A DNA stretch of 59,150 nt. Origin: a virus. How positions within the stretch are numbered: the first letter of the stretch is position 1; every line of letters starts with the position of its first letter. A program made the position numbers and the translations under genes. This document shows, one piece after another, positions 6,854-13,818 of the stretch. The notes below the pieces were generated by a model, which was not told the origin of the DNA, ran no database searches, and was given only the letters and a program-made list of their open reading frames with translations. The stretch covers positions 1 through 59,150 of the IMG/VR virus record IMGVR_UViG_3300041409_000237. One strand, 5' to 3'.

Positions 6854-7448
6854 CATCCCCCATACCTTCACCGACGTAACCGACGCGCAAATCTCAGAGC
6901 TTGAAGGGCTGCTTGAGACGCGGCGCGGTCGGGTCGCCGCAACCCCGGAGGCCATCGTGACCACTGCTCACAAGGGCCTCCTAGAAGGCCTGACGTATGA
7001 CGCGTCAACCGGAGAGTTCCGGTGCCGCACCGCTGTCGGACCTCTACGCGCTGGAGCGGTTGCCGGGAGCACTAATGCCAATGGCTATCGATACATCACT
7101 ATAGGTGGCCGGAAATATTTAGCGCATCGGCTCGCGTGGCTTCATGAAAACGGCGCATGGCCCCCGAACGACATCGACCACGTCAATGGGAATAGGGCCG
7201 ACAACCGCATCGCAAATCTGCGGCTGGCAAGTAGAAGCCAGAACAACGCCAACCGCAGAACTAACCGCAACAGCCAGTCGGGCTTGAAGGGTGCTGTATT
7301 CCACAAGCGTCTCCAGAAATGGTGCGCGCGCATAATGATCGACCGCAAGGATGTCTTTCTTGGTCATTTCCCCACGCCTGAAGCCGCGCACGAAGCTTAC
7401 CGCGTCGCCGCCATAGCTGCGTTCGGTGAATTTGCGAGGAGCAACTGA
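6846..7448 (+). CDS. HNH endonuclease with AP2-type domain, N-terminal fusion
   Basis: A 200-residue protein. Residues 1-45 (MSAIPHTFTDVTDAQISELE) are unlike HNH proteins and resemble the starts of its neighbours. From about residue 46 it is a complete HNH_3-type homing endonuclease: AHRLAWLHENGAWPPNDIDH then NGNRADNRIANLRLAS. An AP2-like DNA-binding domain follows, ending FGEFARSN. The join suggests insertion of a homing endonuclease into, or replacement of, a small phage gene. Confidence 0.85.
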   Translation: MSAIPHTFTDVTDAQISELEGLLETRRGRVAATPEAIVTTAHKGLLEGLTYDASTGEFRCRTAVGPLRAGAVAGSTNANGYRYITIGGRKYLAHRLAWLHENGAWPPNDIDHVNGNRADNRIANLRLASRSQNNANRRTNRNSQSGLKGAVFHKRLQKWCARIMIDRKDVFLGHFPTPEAAHEAYRVAAIAAFGEFARSN

Positions 7449-7449
7449 C

Positions 7450-7566
7450 ATGACGCCCCATGAATACGCTGCTCGCCTTCGGTGGTCGGCCATGGGCGAA
7501 CTCATCGCCGCACTCAGCCTCATTGGTGGCGGCGCCATCCTGATCGCTCTTGCGAGCACGCTGTAA
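7450..7566 (+). CDS. Small membrane protein (38 aa)
   Basis: A 38-residue peptide, MTPHEYAARLRWSAMGELIA with a hydrophobic C-terminal helix rich in Ala, Leu and Ile. It sits between the HNH gene and a well-formed ribosome-binding site for the next gene. Function unknown. Confidence 0.5.
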   Translation: MTPHEYAARLRWSAMGELIAALSLIGGGAILIALASTL

Positions 7567-7576
7567 GGAGAGATTG

Positions 7577-7879
7577 ATGTTCTACGTCGGACAGAAAGTC
7601 GTGTGCGTGAATGCTCGCTTCGAACGCCTTGGTCTACGCAGTGAGATCACGCCGTTGGAAGGGCGTGTCTATACGATCCGGGCTATCGATCCCTCTCGTG
7701 GCGGGCCAAGCGTGGCCTGTTTGCTACTGAACGAGATCATAAACGCGCCACGGGAATACGCAGACGGGTTCCGGGAGTGCGCATTCCGCGCCACCCGCTT
7801 CCGACCCGTCGTCAACACCAACATCGAAGTCTTTCAGCGGATGCTCGCGCCCGCTCCGAAGCAAACGGAGCCCGTGTGA
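7577..7879 (+). CDS. Conserved phage hypothetical protein (100 aa)
   Basis: A 100-residue protein with the pattern MFYVGQKVVCVNARF, GRVYTIRAID, RFRPVV and an ending with IEVFQRML. This is a family seen repeatedly in alphaproteobacterial phages, beta-rich with an SH3-like look. The ATG has an AAGGAGAG ribosome-binding site; the longer upstream reading is rejected. Function unknown. Confidence 0.75.
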   Translation: MFYVGQKVVCVNARFERLGLRSEITPLEGRVYTIRAIDPSRGGPSVACLLLNEIINAPREYADGFRECAFRATRFRPVVNTNIEVFQRMLAPAPKQTEPV

Positions 7880-8037
7880 TGCCCCGCAACCTCCCCGCCG
7901 AGATAGCCGCCCTGAAGCGCCGCATCGCTCACGCGAAGGCGTCTCACCAAGCGGTCTCCTACCTCGAATACCAGCTTCAGCAAGTCGTGTCGAAGCAGCT
8001 CAAAGCGGAGCTTCGGGCACAACGGAGGTCAGCGTGA
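7879..8037 (+). CDS. Small helical protein (52 aa)
   Basis: A 52-residue basic, coiled-coil-like protein (MPRNLPAEIAALKRRIAHAK). It starts inside the previous stop as TGATG and ends with a GTGA overlap onto the next gene. No recognised family. Confidence 0.6.
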   Translation: MPRNLPAEIAALKRRIAHAKASHQAVSYLEYQLQQVVSKQLKAELRAQRRSA

Positions 8038-8285
8038 GCACTCGCTTCTCATCGTTCGGCGACGTGATCCAGGAGATCAAGACGAAGCTCATCCCGCTTG
8101 CGAATGAGGCCTGGCGTGTTCGGAACTACGTCCGGGACGCACCGGACTGGGGCATGGCTGACTTCGATCTGGACGGCGCGATCCGAGAGGCTGACGCCCT
8201 CGCCTCCGATCTTCGCAAGCTCCGTGAGCGCAAGGACCAATACCGGGCCGACCTGGACGCCCCGGAACTGCGGAGGATCGCATGA
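8034..8285 (+). CDS. Small helical protein (83 aa, GTG start)
   Basis: An 83-residue acidic helical protein (MSTRFSSFGDVIQEIKTKLI) that starts at GTG overlapping the previous stop and ends in an ATGA overlap with the recombination-type gene at 8282. Position suggests a partner of that gene; not recognised. Confidence 0.6.
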   Translation: MSTRFSSFGDVIQEIKTKLIPLANEAWRVRNYVRDAPDWGMADFDLDGAIREADALASDLRKLRERKDQYRADLDAPELRRIA

Positions 8286-9133
8286 GCGCCGATAGCGAAA
8301 TCCGCGAACTGTTCAAATCCAACAACGTCGCGATCTACCAGGACGACGTGTGGAAGGTGCAATCGGCCACCGTCGTTAAGCACAAGGCGCTTGAGCGGTT
8401 GGCGGCGGCAATCCGCATCCAATTCGCCGAACCAAAAATCCTCCGCGCCGAGCGCGACGAAGCCGTTTTGCTTGTCACCGGACAGCTCCCGAGCGGAGTG
8501 ACCGAGTGGAGCGTTGGCGAGGCTCTTATCGTGCAGGAGGGGCAGCCGGGCGGGAACTACAAGGTAACGGGCCGGCAGGCTAGCTACGTTTGGGCCATGG
8601 CTGAGAAGCGGGCCAAGGACCGGGTGATCCTAAAGCTCGCAGGCCTGCATGGTGTCTATAGCGAGGAGGAGGCTGACGACTTCAAGGCCCCCCGAGGCGG
8701 CAACTCAGACCCTCAACTCGATGAACTGACGGATGGTCGCCCACCCGCCGCGAAGGTTCTCAACCCGGCTACCGGCCGCCTGGTCGATCCCAATTCGTCC
8801 AGCCAGCAGAAAAAGCCGGGTGGCCTGTGGGACACACTGATTTCGTCCCTGCGCAAGTGCGAAGATCCCGGCGAGCTTTGCACTTGGTATCTCGGCAACC
8901 AGGCTGAGATCGGCGCGCTCAACGCGACCATGAAAAAGGCCCTCGCCGAGGAATGGCAGAAGGGCATCCGCGATGACCTCGCTAAGTGCCTTGGCAAGGA
9001 CGACGTGTTCGCTTGGAAAGCGCTTTGGGAGCGCGACATCGCCTCCTTGGCTCCCTACGCGCAGATGCTCGTCACACAGGAGTACGAGGACCGGCTGGCG
9101 TTCTTCGGGATCATGCGAGAGGCGGCGGAATGA
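8282..9133 (+). CDS. Putative DNA recombination/annealing protein
   Basis: A 283-residue protein. Residues about 95-135 read YVWAMAEKRAKDRVILKLAG followed by YSEEEADDF, a block conserved in phage proteins that occupy the recombination locus. It resembles the helical core of single-strand annealing proteins of the Rad52/Erf type, which is suggestive only. The C-terminal third is helical and Trp-rich. The neighbours are a zinc-ribbon protein, DUF1367 and an HNH endonuclease, a common recombination-gene setting. Confidence 0.5.
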   Translation: MSADSEIRELFKSNNVAIYQDDVWKVQSATVVKHKALERLAAAIRIQFAEPKILRAERDEAVLLVTGQLPSGVTEWSVGEALIVQEGQPGGNYKVTGRQASYVWAMAEKRAKDRVILKLAGLHGVYSEEEADDFKAPRGGNSDPQLDELTDGRPPAAKVLNPATGRLVDPNSSSQQKKPGGLWDTLISSLRKCEDPGELCTWYLGNQAEIGALNATMKKALAEEWQKGIRDDLAKCLGKDDVFAWKALWERDIASLAPYAQMLVTQEYEDRLAFFGIMREAAE

Positions 9134-9309
9134 AGTGCCGCCTGTGCCTCGGCTCACAGAACCTGTTCATCCTTCAGCGCGGACGGGAGTGGTTCGTTTG
9201 CCCGGCGTGCGAGGGCAAGGGTGTTCGCGTGGTCAGCGCGCCCGCGACTATCGCGATCACCGCGCGACAACAGAAGTGGGTTCGTCCCGAGTCAGGGAGG
9301 ACCACATGA
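9130..9309 (+). CDS. Small zinc-ribbon protein (59 aa)
   Basis: A 59-residue protein with two CxxC knuckles (CRLC and CPAC) spaced by about 24 residues, a zinc ribbon. The ATG overlaps the previous stop as ATGA, which fixes the start, and it ends in an ATGA overlap with the DUF1367 gene. Probably nucleic-acid or protein binding. Confidence 0.7.
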   Translation: MKCRLCLGSQNLFILQRGREWFVCPACEGKGVRVVSAPATIAITARQQKWVRPESGRTT

Positions 9310-9743
9310 GTGACCTTCAAGACAGGGCATTCATGTGGCGCGGCGGGGCGCTATGGCCCTCAGACCGTTTCGCAGACGAGTTCTGCGCCAAGCTGAAGGA
9401 TGGCTCTGAAATCCTCCTGTCGGCCCGGCGTCCCAGGAACGTCGCGCACCATCGGAAGCTCTTTGCGCTCCTGCGTAAGGTGACGGACAACACCGATCGC
9501 TGGGCGAATGAAACGGTGTTGCTGGACGACCTAAAGCTCGCGACGGGTTTGTTCACCACCCGCGTCAGCGCCCTCACGGGAATGCCCTACCCCGTCCCCG
9601 CGTCGATCTCCTTCGCGTCAATGCCGCAAGACGAGTTTGCCCGGTGGTATGAGCGCGCCGTCGTTGTGCTCGCTGAGATCCTGGGCTGCACGCCCGACGA
9701 ACTGGACGGCGAGGTTCAGGCTGACATGCGGAGGGCCGCTTAG
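9306..9743 (+). CDS. DUF1367 family protein
   Basis: A 145-residue protein with the DUF1367 blocks NVAHHRKLFALLRKVTDN and SISFASMPQDEFARWYERAV. The family is common in phage recombination loci, near where NinB-type genes sit, and its function is not established. The start overlaps the zinc-ribbon gene (ATGA). Confidence 0.8.
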   Translation: MSDLQDRAFMWRGGALWPSDRFADEFCAKLKDGSEILLSARRPRNVAHHRKLFALLRKVTDNTDRWANETVLLDDLKLATGLFTTRVSALTGMPYPVPASISFASMPQDEFARWYERAVVVLAEILGCTPDELDGEVQADMRRAA

Positions 9744-10142
9744 ATGGCCGCCCCGCTTCCTCCCCGCCGCAAGCTGACCAAGCTTCAGCGGGTCCGCATC
9801 TTCGACGGCAACGGCGGCAAGTGCCACCTGTGCGGGCTTCCCATCGACGGCACCCGAGAGGGATGGGAAGCCGATCATGTCGAAGCCCGATGGAAAGGCG
9901 GGACCGATGCCATCGGCAACTACCGGCCCGCGCACATCGCCTGCCATGACGTGAAGTCGGCGGCTGAGACGACAGTGCGCGCGAAGGCCGATGCCGTTCG
10001 GGCAAAGCACATCGGGGTGCGCACGGCCCCTGCGCGCCCAATCCAATCGGCGGGCTTCCCCAAGAGCGTTAAGGCGCAAAAGCGGGCCGCCGCGACCCTC
10101 AGCAAGCTCCCCTTACCGGCTGCAAGGAGCCTATTCGGATGA
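9744..10142 (+). CDS. HNH endonuclease
   Basis: A 132-residue HNH nuclease with zinc-binding CHLCG, the catalytic block EADHVEARWKGG and the trailing NYRPAHIACHDVKS (H-N-H order). It is a compact, McrA-like form without the AP2 domain of the other HNH genes in this genome. It directly follows DUF1367 with no gap, so it is more likely a resident recombination nuclease than a homing element. Confidence 0.85.
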   Translation: MAAPLPPRRKLTKLQRVRIFDGNGGKCHLCGLPIDGTREGWEADHVEARWKGGTDAIGNYRPAHIACHDVKSAAETTVRAKADAVRAKHIGVRTAPARPIQSAGFPKSVKAQKRAAATLSKLPLPAARSLFG

Positions 10143-10744
10143 CCACAGCACACGAGCGCGCGGACGTGGAGGACTGGCGCTGCCCAGATTGCGGGTGTCG
10201 CTCCTACGCTCGTGTGGATGAGCGAAAGCCAGACGGTAAGTACGCCCCTGGCCTGCTCATCCGCTGCGTGAACTGCAAGCGCGATCACGTTGGCGCCCTT
10301 CGCACCTCTCCCGAGCAAAGCGGGAAGCCGGATCGTGAGGCGGTGGCGCGGATCATCCGGGCGCATGTGAAGGTCGACGCGACCGGGCTCTCCCCTGGGA
10401 TAGCGTCTGTATTCATGCTCGGGTTTGAGGAAGCCGCCGACGCCATCCTCACCGCGTTATTCCCTCCGCCGGGGTACACCTATGTCCCGAGCGGTACCGC
10501 ATGGGCCACTGAAAGCCTCGCCCTCCCCGCCCCGCCGCCTTCAACCTCACCAGAAGCGAGAGTGCCGGAGGAACTGGACTGCCGCGCACGCGAGCTGATC
10601 ACGAAGGGCGACGGCGTTTGCCTCACCTGCGGCGAGACGAGCAAGCGGCTCGCTGACCATTGCGCCTACAGCGGCGGCATCGGGCCGATGTGCGAGTGGA
10701 AAGGCCGCTCTCTCCTTCAACGAGGCGACCATGGCGAGCGGTGA
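10139..10744 (+). CDS. Hypothetical zinc-binding protein (201 aa)
   Basis: A 201-residue protein with an N-terminal zinc ribbon (CPDCGC, then CVNCKRDH) and a second Cys/His cluster near the C-terminus (CLTCG, HCAYSG, CEWKG). The middle has a helix seen in many small phage proteins (FMLGFEEAADAILTA). Function unknown. Confidence 0.65.
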   Translation: MTTAHERADVEDWRCPDCGCRSYARVDERKPDGKYAPGLLIRCVNCKRDHVGALRTSPEQSGKPDREAVARIIRAHVKVDATGLSPGIASVFMLGFEEAADAILTALFPPPGYTYVPSGTAWATESLALPAPPPSTSPEARVPEELDCRARELITKGDGVCLTCGETSKRLADHCAYSGGIGPMCEWKGRSLLQRGDHGER

Positions 10745-11033
10745 GCTGACGAGGGACGAGGCTCATAGGACGTGGTTCATCCTGCGGGAGCCGAACCGTG
10801 TTCCGGAGCGCAAGGGGCCATTCCCGCCGGCGATGGTGAAGGGGTTCCTGCTGGAACTGATGGGGGCAAGGCCCGACGCGCTCATCACTGTTCTGTCGAC
10901 ATCGGACGACTGCCCGTGTGTGCAGGATGGGCCTGAGTGCCTTGAAATGATCGACGGGCGATATCGCGCTCGCGCTGCCCGCCACCGCAAAACCAGCCGC
11001 GCCGCATGGGCCGCTAAGGCCGGAGACTCGTGA
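10731..11033 (+). CDS. Hypothetical protein (100 aa)
   Basis: A 100-residue protein (MASGELTRDEAHRTWFILRE) overlapping the previous gene by 14 bases and ending as TGATG at the next start. It contains a CPCVQDGPEC cluster. No recognised family. Confidence 0.55.
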   Translation: MASGELTRDEAHRTWFILREPNRVPERKGPFPPAMVKGFLLELMGARPDALITVLSTSDDCPCVQDGPECLEMIDGRYRARAARHRKTSRAAWAAKAGDS

Positions 11034-11125
11034 TGCTCTCCCGCCCGCTCACCTGGCTCTTCGTGAGCTTGCACGACGGCCGGGCCGTTCCTGTGTGGCC
11101 GTACCTGATGGAGAGGAAAATATGA
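11033..11125 (+). CDS. Micro-protein (30 aa)
   Basis: A 30-residue peptide, MLSRPLTWLFVSLHDGRAVP and a short tail. It starts in a TGATG overlap and ends in an ATGA overlap with the ribbon-helix-helix gene. Its coding status rests on these couplings only. Confidence 0.45.
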   Translation: MLSRPLTWLFVSLHDGRAVPVWPYLMERKI

Positions 11126-11310
11126 GCGCAATCCTGCGTGTGTATGTCGATGATCGCACGCTCTCACAGCTTCGGCGCGTGTCGGAGGAGACGGGGCGCA
11201 CGGTCGAGGACTTGGCCGAAGCCGCTATTTCCGAGGCCGCGCTTAGGAGCGAGAGGCCGCGCGACTTGTCCGCCGATCTGGACCTCAACCCCGGGGCCTC
11301 CAATGTCTGA
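11122..11310 (+). CDS. Ribbon-helix-helix (CopG-like) protein
   Basis: A 62-residue protein: strand MSAILRVYVDDRTLSQLRRV, then two helices (EETGRTVEDLAEAAISEAAL), the ribbon-helix-helix pattern. A GAGAGGAAA ribbon-binding leader precedes the ATG, serving as ribosome-binding site. Likely a DNA-binding regulator. Confidence 0.65.
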   Translation: MSAILRVYVDDRTLSQLRRVSEETGRTVEDLAEAAISEAALRSERPRDLSADLDLNPGASNV

Positions 11311-11848
11311 CCCGAACCCAACCCCGAAGGCTCCTGCGGGGGAAGGGGAGCGCGTGCGAGCGTGGCCTGACCTCGCGACCCGCCTTAGGGAGGACCCTGA
11401 CTACCAACGTGCGGTTAGGCTGCTCGACGAGTTCGGGTGGTCGTCCAACGTCTCACGCGACGGGCGGTTGATGTCGAAGATGTACGTCGTCGCCGAGGCC
11501 GTGGCTGACGCCTTTGCGGCTGACCGCCGTGCCGCCGAAGCCCGCGCCGACGCAGCCGAGGAAGTCGTGAAGGCGCTGCGGGCCACCGCCGCTGCCGAAG
11601 CGCGCGGTGCGGAGAGGATGCGGGAGGAAGCGGCGAGGGTACTTGACGCCGAGCAAGCCTTCGCCCGCGAGAACGCCGAAGCGATCTCCGATGAGGCTGA
11701 CCGCGACCCGCACAACAACTTCACATGCCGCCGCCACTGGCGGGACCGCGAAGAACTTGGCCGCCTCTATGCCGAGACGATCCGCACCCTCCCCCTTCCC
11801 GGTGAGCCGCAGCCGAGCGCAGCTTCGCAAGCGACAGGTGGGAAATGA
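11303..11848 (+). CDS. Coiled-coil hypothetical protein (181 aa)
   Basis: A 181-residue protein with a disordered Pro-rich start, a helix pair, and a long Ala/Glu/Arg-rich coiled coil (about residues 70-140), then a His/Cys-containing end. The start overlaps the upstream gene by 8 bases. Function unknown. Confidence 0.6.
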   Translation: MSDPNPTPKAPAGEGERVRAWPDLATRLREDPDYQRAVRLLDEFGWSSNVSRDGRLMSKMYVVAEAVADAFAADRRAAEARADAAEEVVKALRATAAAEARGAERMREEAARVLDAEQAFARENAEAISDEADRDPHNNFTCRRHWRDREELGRLYAETIRTLPLPGEPQPSAASQATGGK

Positions 11849-12054
11849 TGGACGATGGCCCTTGGATCGACTGCTGGCAGTGCGCTGGCGAAGGTGTGAT
11901 CTACTCGTGCTTTGAGGAGTACGCCTGCGTCGACCCGGAAAGCGGTTGCGACGAGTGCGAGAGCAGATGTGACATCTGCCGCGGCAAGGGCGGTTGGCCG
12001 CTTTACGGCGACGCCACCTGCACCCAGCCCGAGCGCGAGGGAGGCGCGGGGTGA
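11845..12054 (+). CDS. Small Cys-rich zinc-finger protein (69 aa)
   Basis: A 69-residue protein with about ten cysteines, including DCWQCAGEG and CDICRGKGG, which resemble DnaJ-type CxxCxGxG zinc knuckles. The start overlaps the previous stop. Likely protein or nucleic-acid binding. Confidence 0.65.
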   Translation: MMDDGPWIDCWQCAGEGVIYSCFEEYACVDPESGCDECESRCDICRGKGGWPLYGDATCTQPEREGGAG

Positions 12055-12356
12055 GCTGGATGGACGCCTTCGATCAACACCTCGGGCGCCGCTTGACGGA
12101 GATGTCAGTCGTGCTGCGCGACGACTATTGGAGCCGCGGCCGCGCGCCGAGGCAAAAGTCAGAGCCGCCGCAGCACAATGCCCATTGCGGGGCATGGCGA
12201 CAGCACCGTAGCCGGCTGGCAGAGGAAGCGCGCGCGAAGCCGTTCCTAGACGCTGCCGCGATGAAACGCGCGCGTCGATGCGCTCGCAACCTCAGAGTAG
12301 CGGCCCCTCCCCTCCCGCCAAAGCCGGAGCACGCGACGGGGAAACGCGATGGGTAG
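12051..12356 (+). CDS. Hypothetical basic protein (101 aa, GTG start)
   Basis: A 101-residue Arg-rich protein (MSWMDAFDQHLGRRLTEMSV) starting at GTG in a GTGA overlap. It ends just inside the excisionase gene. No recognised family. Confidence 0.5.
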   Translation: MSWMDAFDQHLGRRLTEMSVVLRDDYWSRGRAPRQKSEPPQHNAHCGAWRQHRSRLAEEARAKPFLDAAAMKRARRCARNLRVAAPPLPPKPEHATGKRDG

Positions 12357-12774
12357 GGCGGAGCGCGAGATCGTCGGCGCGCCGCTTGTTCCGCTCACGA
12401 TGGAACAGGTGGCCGCGCGGCTGTCCAAGTCGCGTAGGTGGGTCCAGAGCTTCCTTGCGACCCTCGACAACGGCGGCAAGCGGTATTGGAGCCAAGCCGG
12501 CGCAAAGAAGCTTTTCAGCGAGGCGCAGTTCGCAGCACTATACGCTGCCCTGCCGAACGAGGCCCCGTCATGCCCATCAGGCTCATCCCCCCGCGCAAAG
12601 GTGCGTCGCCGTTCTATCGTGGTCGGGGAACCTACCTCGGCCGGTACGTTGACCGAACTACGAAAGCTAGCTCGGCGGCGCTCGCCCGGAAGGTCATCGA
12701 CCGCTGGAAACGAGAAATCGAACGTGGTGAGTTTCGAGAAAAGGGCGCGCCAACCTTCGTCCGCGCCGCAGTGA
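12349..12774 (+). CDS. Excisionase-like HTH protein overlapping the integrase
   Basis: A 141-residue protein with a MerR/excisionase-type helix-turn-helix: MEQVAARLSKSRRWVQSFLA followed by a YWSQAGAKKLF wing. The C-terminal part is Ser/Arg-rich (SSPRAKVRRRSIVV). That tail recurs in homologous phage proteins I recall, so the 205-base overlap with the integrase gene is probably real dual coding. Expected role: directional control of excision. Confidence 0.7.
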   Translation: MGRAEREIVGAPLVPLTMEQVAARLSKSRRWVQSFLATLDNGGKRYWSQAGAKKLFSEAQFAALYAALPNEAPSCPSGSSPRAKVRRRSIVVGEPTSAGTLTELRKLARRRSPGRSSTAGNEKSNVVSFEKRARQPSSAPQ

Positions 12775-13565
12775 GGTACGGCAACGCCGGTCACGATTGC
12801 CGCTTTCTCGACCGGATCGGGGAGCACCTTGGTGAGGCATTCCTCCTCGCCGACGTGACGCAAGACGTCATCGAGGACATCGCGCTTGAGCTGTACCCGG
12901 ATGGCTCGCCAGCCACGCGCAACCGGCAAGTCTACACGCCGATATCGGCCGTCCTGAAGCACAGCGGTATCACGTTCGGGATCAAGCGCCCGAAGGGCTC
13001 CGGTGGGAACAAGCAACTCCGGTGGCTTTGGCCCGAGGAAGCCGAGCGCGTGTTCGCCGCCGCGGCAGAGATAGATCGCGAGTTCGCGACGTTCCTCATT
13101 TTCCTCTGCTACACTGGCCTGCGCCTCGGCGAGGCTCTGTCGATCCCCGTCCGGGACGTGCGTCTCGATGAGGGGTTTGCCTACCTGCCGACATCGAAGA
13201 ATGACGAGGCGCAGCCGGTGTTCCTGCCCCCCTTCGTGATAGCCACGCTCGCCGCTCACCCGCGCGGGCTTGAGCGGCCGAAGGATCGCCTTTTCCGCTT
13301 CGTGAAGGGCGGCCACCTCTACACGATGTTCCGGGCCTCGTTCTTCAAGGCCGAGGTCGATCTTGGGGAGCGCGATGGCTTCCACATCCTCCGGCACACA
13401 TGGGCGACGTGGATGCGCCGCTATGCCGGGCTCGACACGCGGGCGCTCATCGGGACCGACCGCTGGAAGGACCCGAAGTCGGCGAACCGCTACGCCCACG
13501 TTGTCGTCAGCGAGGACGCGAAACGGGCTGTGATGTTGCCTGTCCCGAAGGTCCGATCCGTGTAG
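12570..13565 (+). CDS. int: Tyrosine integrase
   Basis: A 331-residue tyrosine recombinase. The start MPIRLIPPRKGASPFYRGRG lies inside the excisionase gene. Catalytic residues are visible: Arg in GLRLGEAL, His-x-x-Arg in HILRHTWATW, a Trp/His near DRWKDP and the nucleophile Tyr in ANRYAHV. It integrates the phage at a tRNA-Thr gene, as shown by the tRNA 3' half just downstream. The stop codon lies within the left arm-type site. Confidence 0.92.
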   Translation: MPIRLIPPRKGASPFYRGRGTYLGRYVDRTTKASSAALARKVIDRWKREIERGEFREKGAPTFVRAAVRYGNAGHDCRFLDRIGEHLGEAFLLADVTQDVIEDIALELYPDGSPATRNRQVYTPISAVLKHSGITFGIKRPKGSGGNKQLRWLWPEEAERVFAAAAEIDREFATFLIFLCYTGLRLGEALSIPVRDVRLDEGFAYLPTSKNDEAQPVFLPPFVIATLAAHPRGLERPKDRLFRFVKGGHLYTMFRASFFKAEVDLGERDGFHILRHTWATWMRRYAGLDTRALIGTDRWKDPKSANRYAHVVVSEDAKRAVMLPVPKVRSV

Positions 13566-13575
13566 TATCCGTGCA
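13555..13575. promoter_or_regulatory. Integrase arm-type site, left
   Basis: A 21-bp element GATCCGTGTAGTATCCGTGC(A) that matches the right-hand element at 13744-13764 in 18 of 21 positions. The pair flanks the attP core and fits integrase arm-binding sites. Confidence 0.55.
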
Positions 13576-13622
13576 AAAGGCTCCCTGTGACATGCAAGCC
13601 GTTGATAAACATAGAGATCGAA

Positions 13623-13672
13623 CTCCCTTGGTAAGGGAGAGGTCGAGAGTTCAATCCTCTCTCGCAGCACCA
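13623..13672 (+). other. attP core: tRNA-Thr(GGT) 3' half
   Basis: Fifty bases reproduce the 3' half of a tRNA: anticodon stem CTCCC-TTGGTAA-GGGAG (anticodon GGT, threonine), variable loop, T-arm GAGAG-TTCAATC-CTCTC, acceptor strand TCGCAGC, discriminator A and CCA. No 5' half is present, so it is not a functional tRNA. Integration through this core would rebuild the host tRNA gene. Confidence 0.85.
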
Positions 13673-13743
13673 GTCCGCACAGAGGGAGCAAGGCCCCTCT
13701 ACTCGGCAGACCAGCGCAGAACCGTGCAGGAACGCGCACGTCT

Positions 13744-13764
13744 GATCCGTGTAAAATCGGTGCA
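13744..13764. promoter_or_regulatory. Integrase arm-type site, right
   Basis: GATCCGTGTAAAATCGGTGC(A), 18 of 21 identical to the left element at 13555. A weaker third copy (TGATCCGGGTCTGTTCC) follows at 13768. The gene-free stretch 13566-13818 consists of these sites and the attP core. Confidence 0.55.
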
Positions 13765-13792
13765 GTCTGATCCGGGTCTGTTCCGTCCCCTC

Positions 13793-13812
13793 CCCCTTTC
13801 CGAGCACGGGAG
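13793..13812 (+). repeat. 20-bp direct repeat before the HerA-like gene
   Basis: CCCCTTTCCGAGCACGGGAG is repeated exactly at 15544-15563. The copies bracket the HerA-like ATPase gene, one just before its ATG and one at its 3' end. Confidence 0.85.
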
Positions 13813-13818
13813 TGTCGC

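Noticed and set aside
13623-13672. Functional tRNA-Thr gene
   Set aside because: Only the 3' half is present; there is no 5' acceptor strand or D-arm, so it is an attP core.
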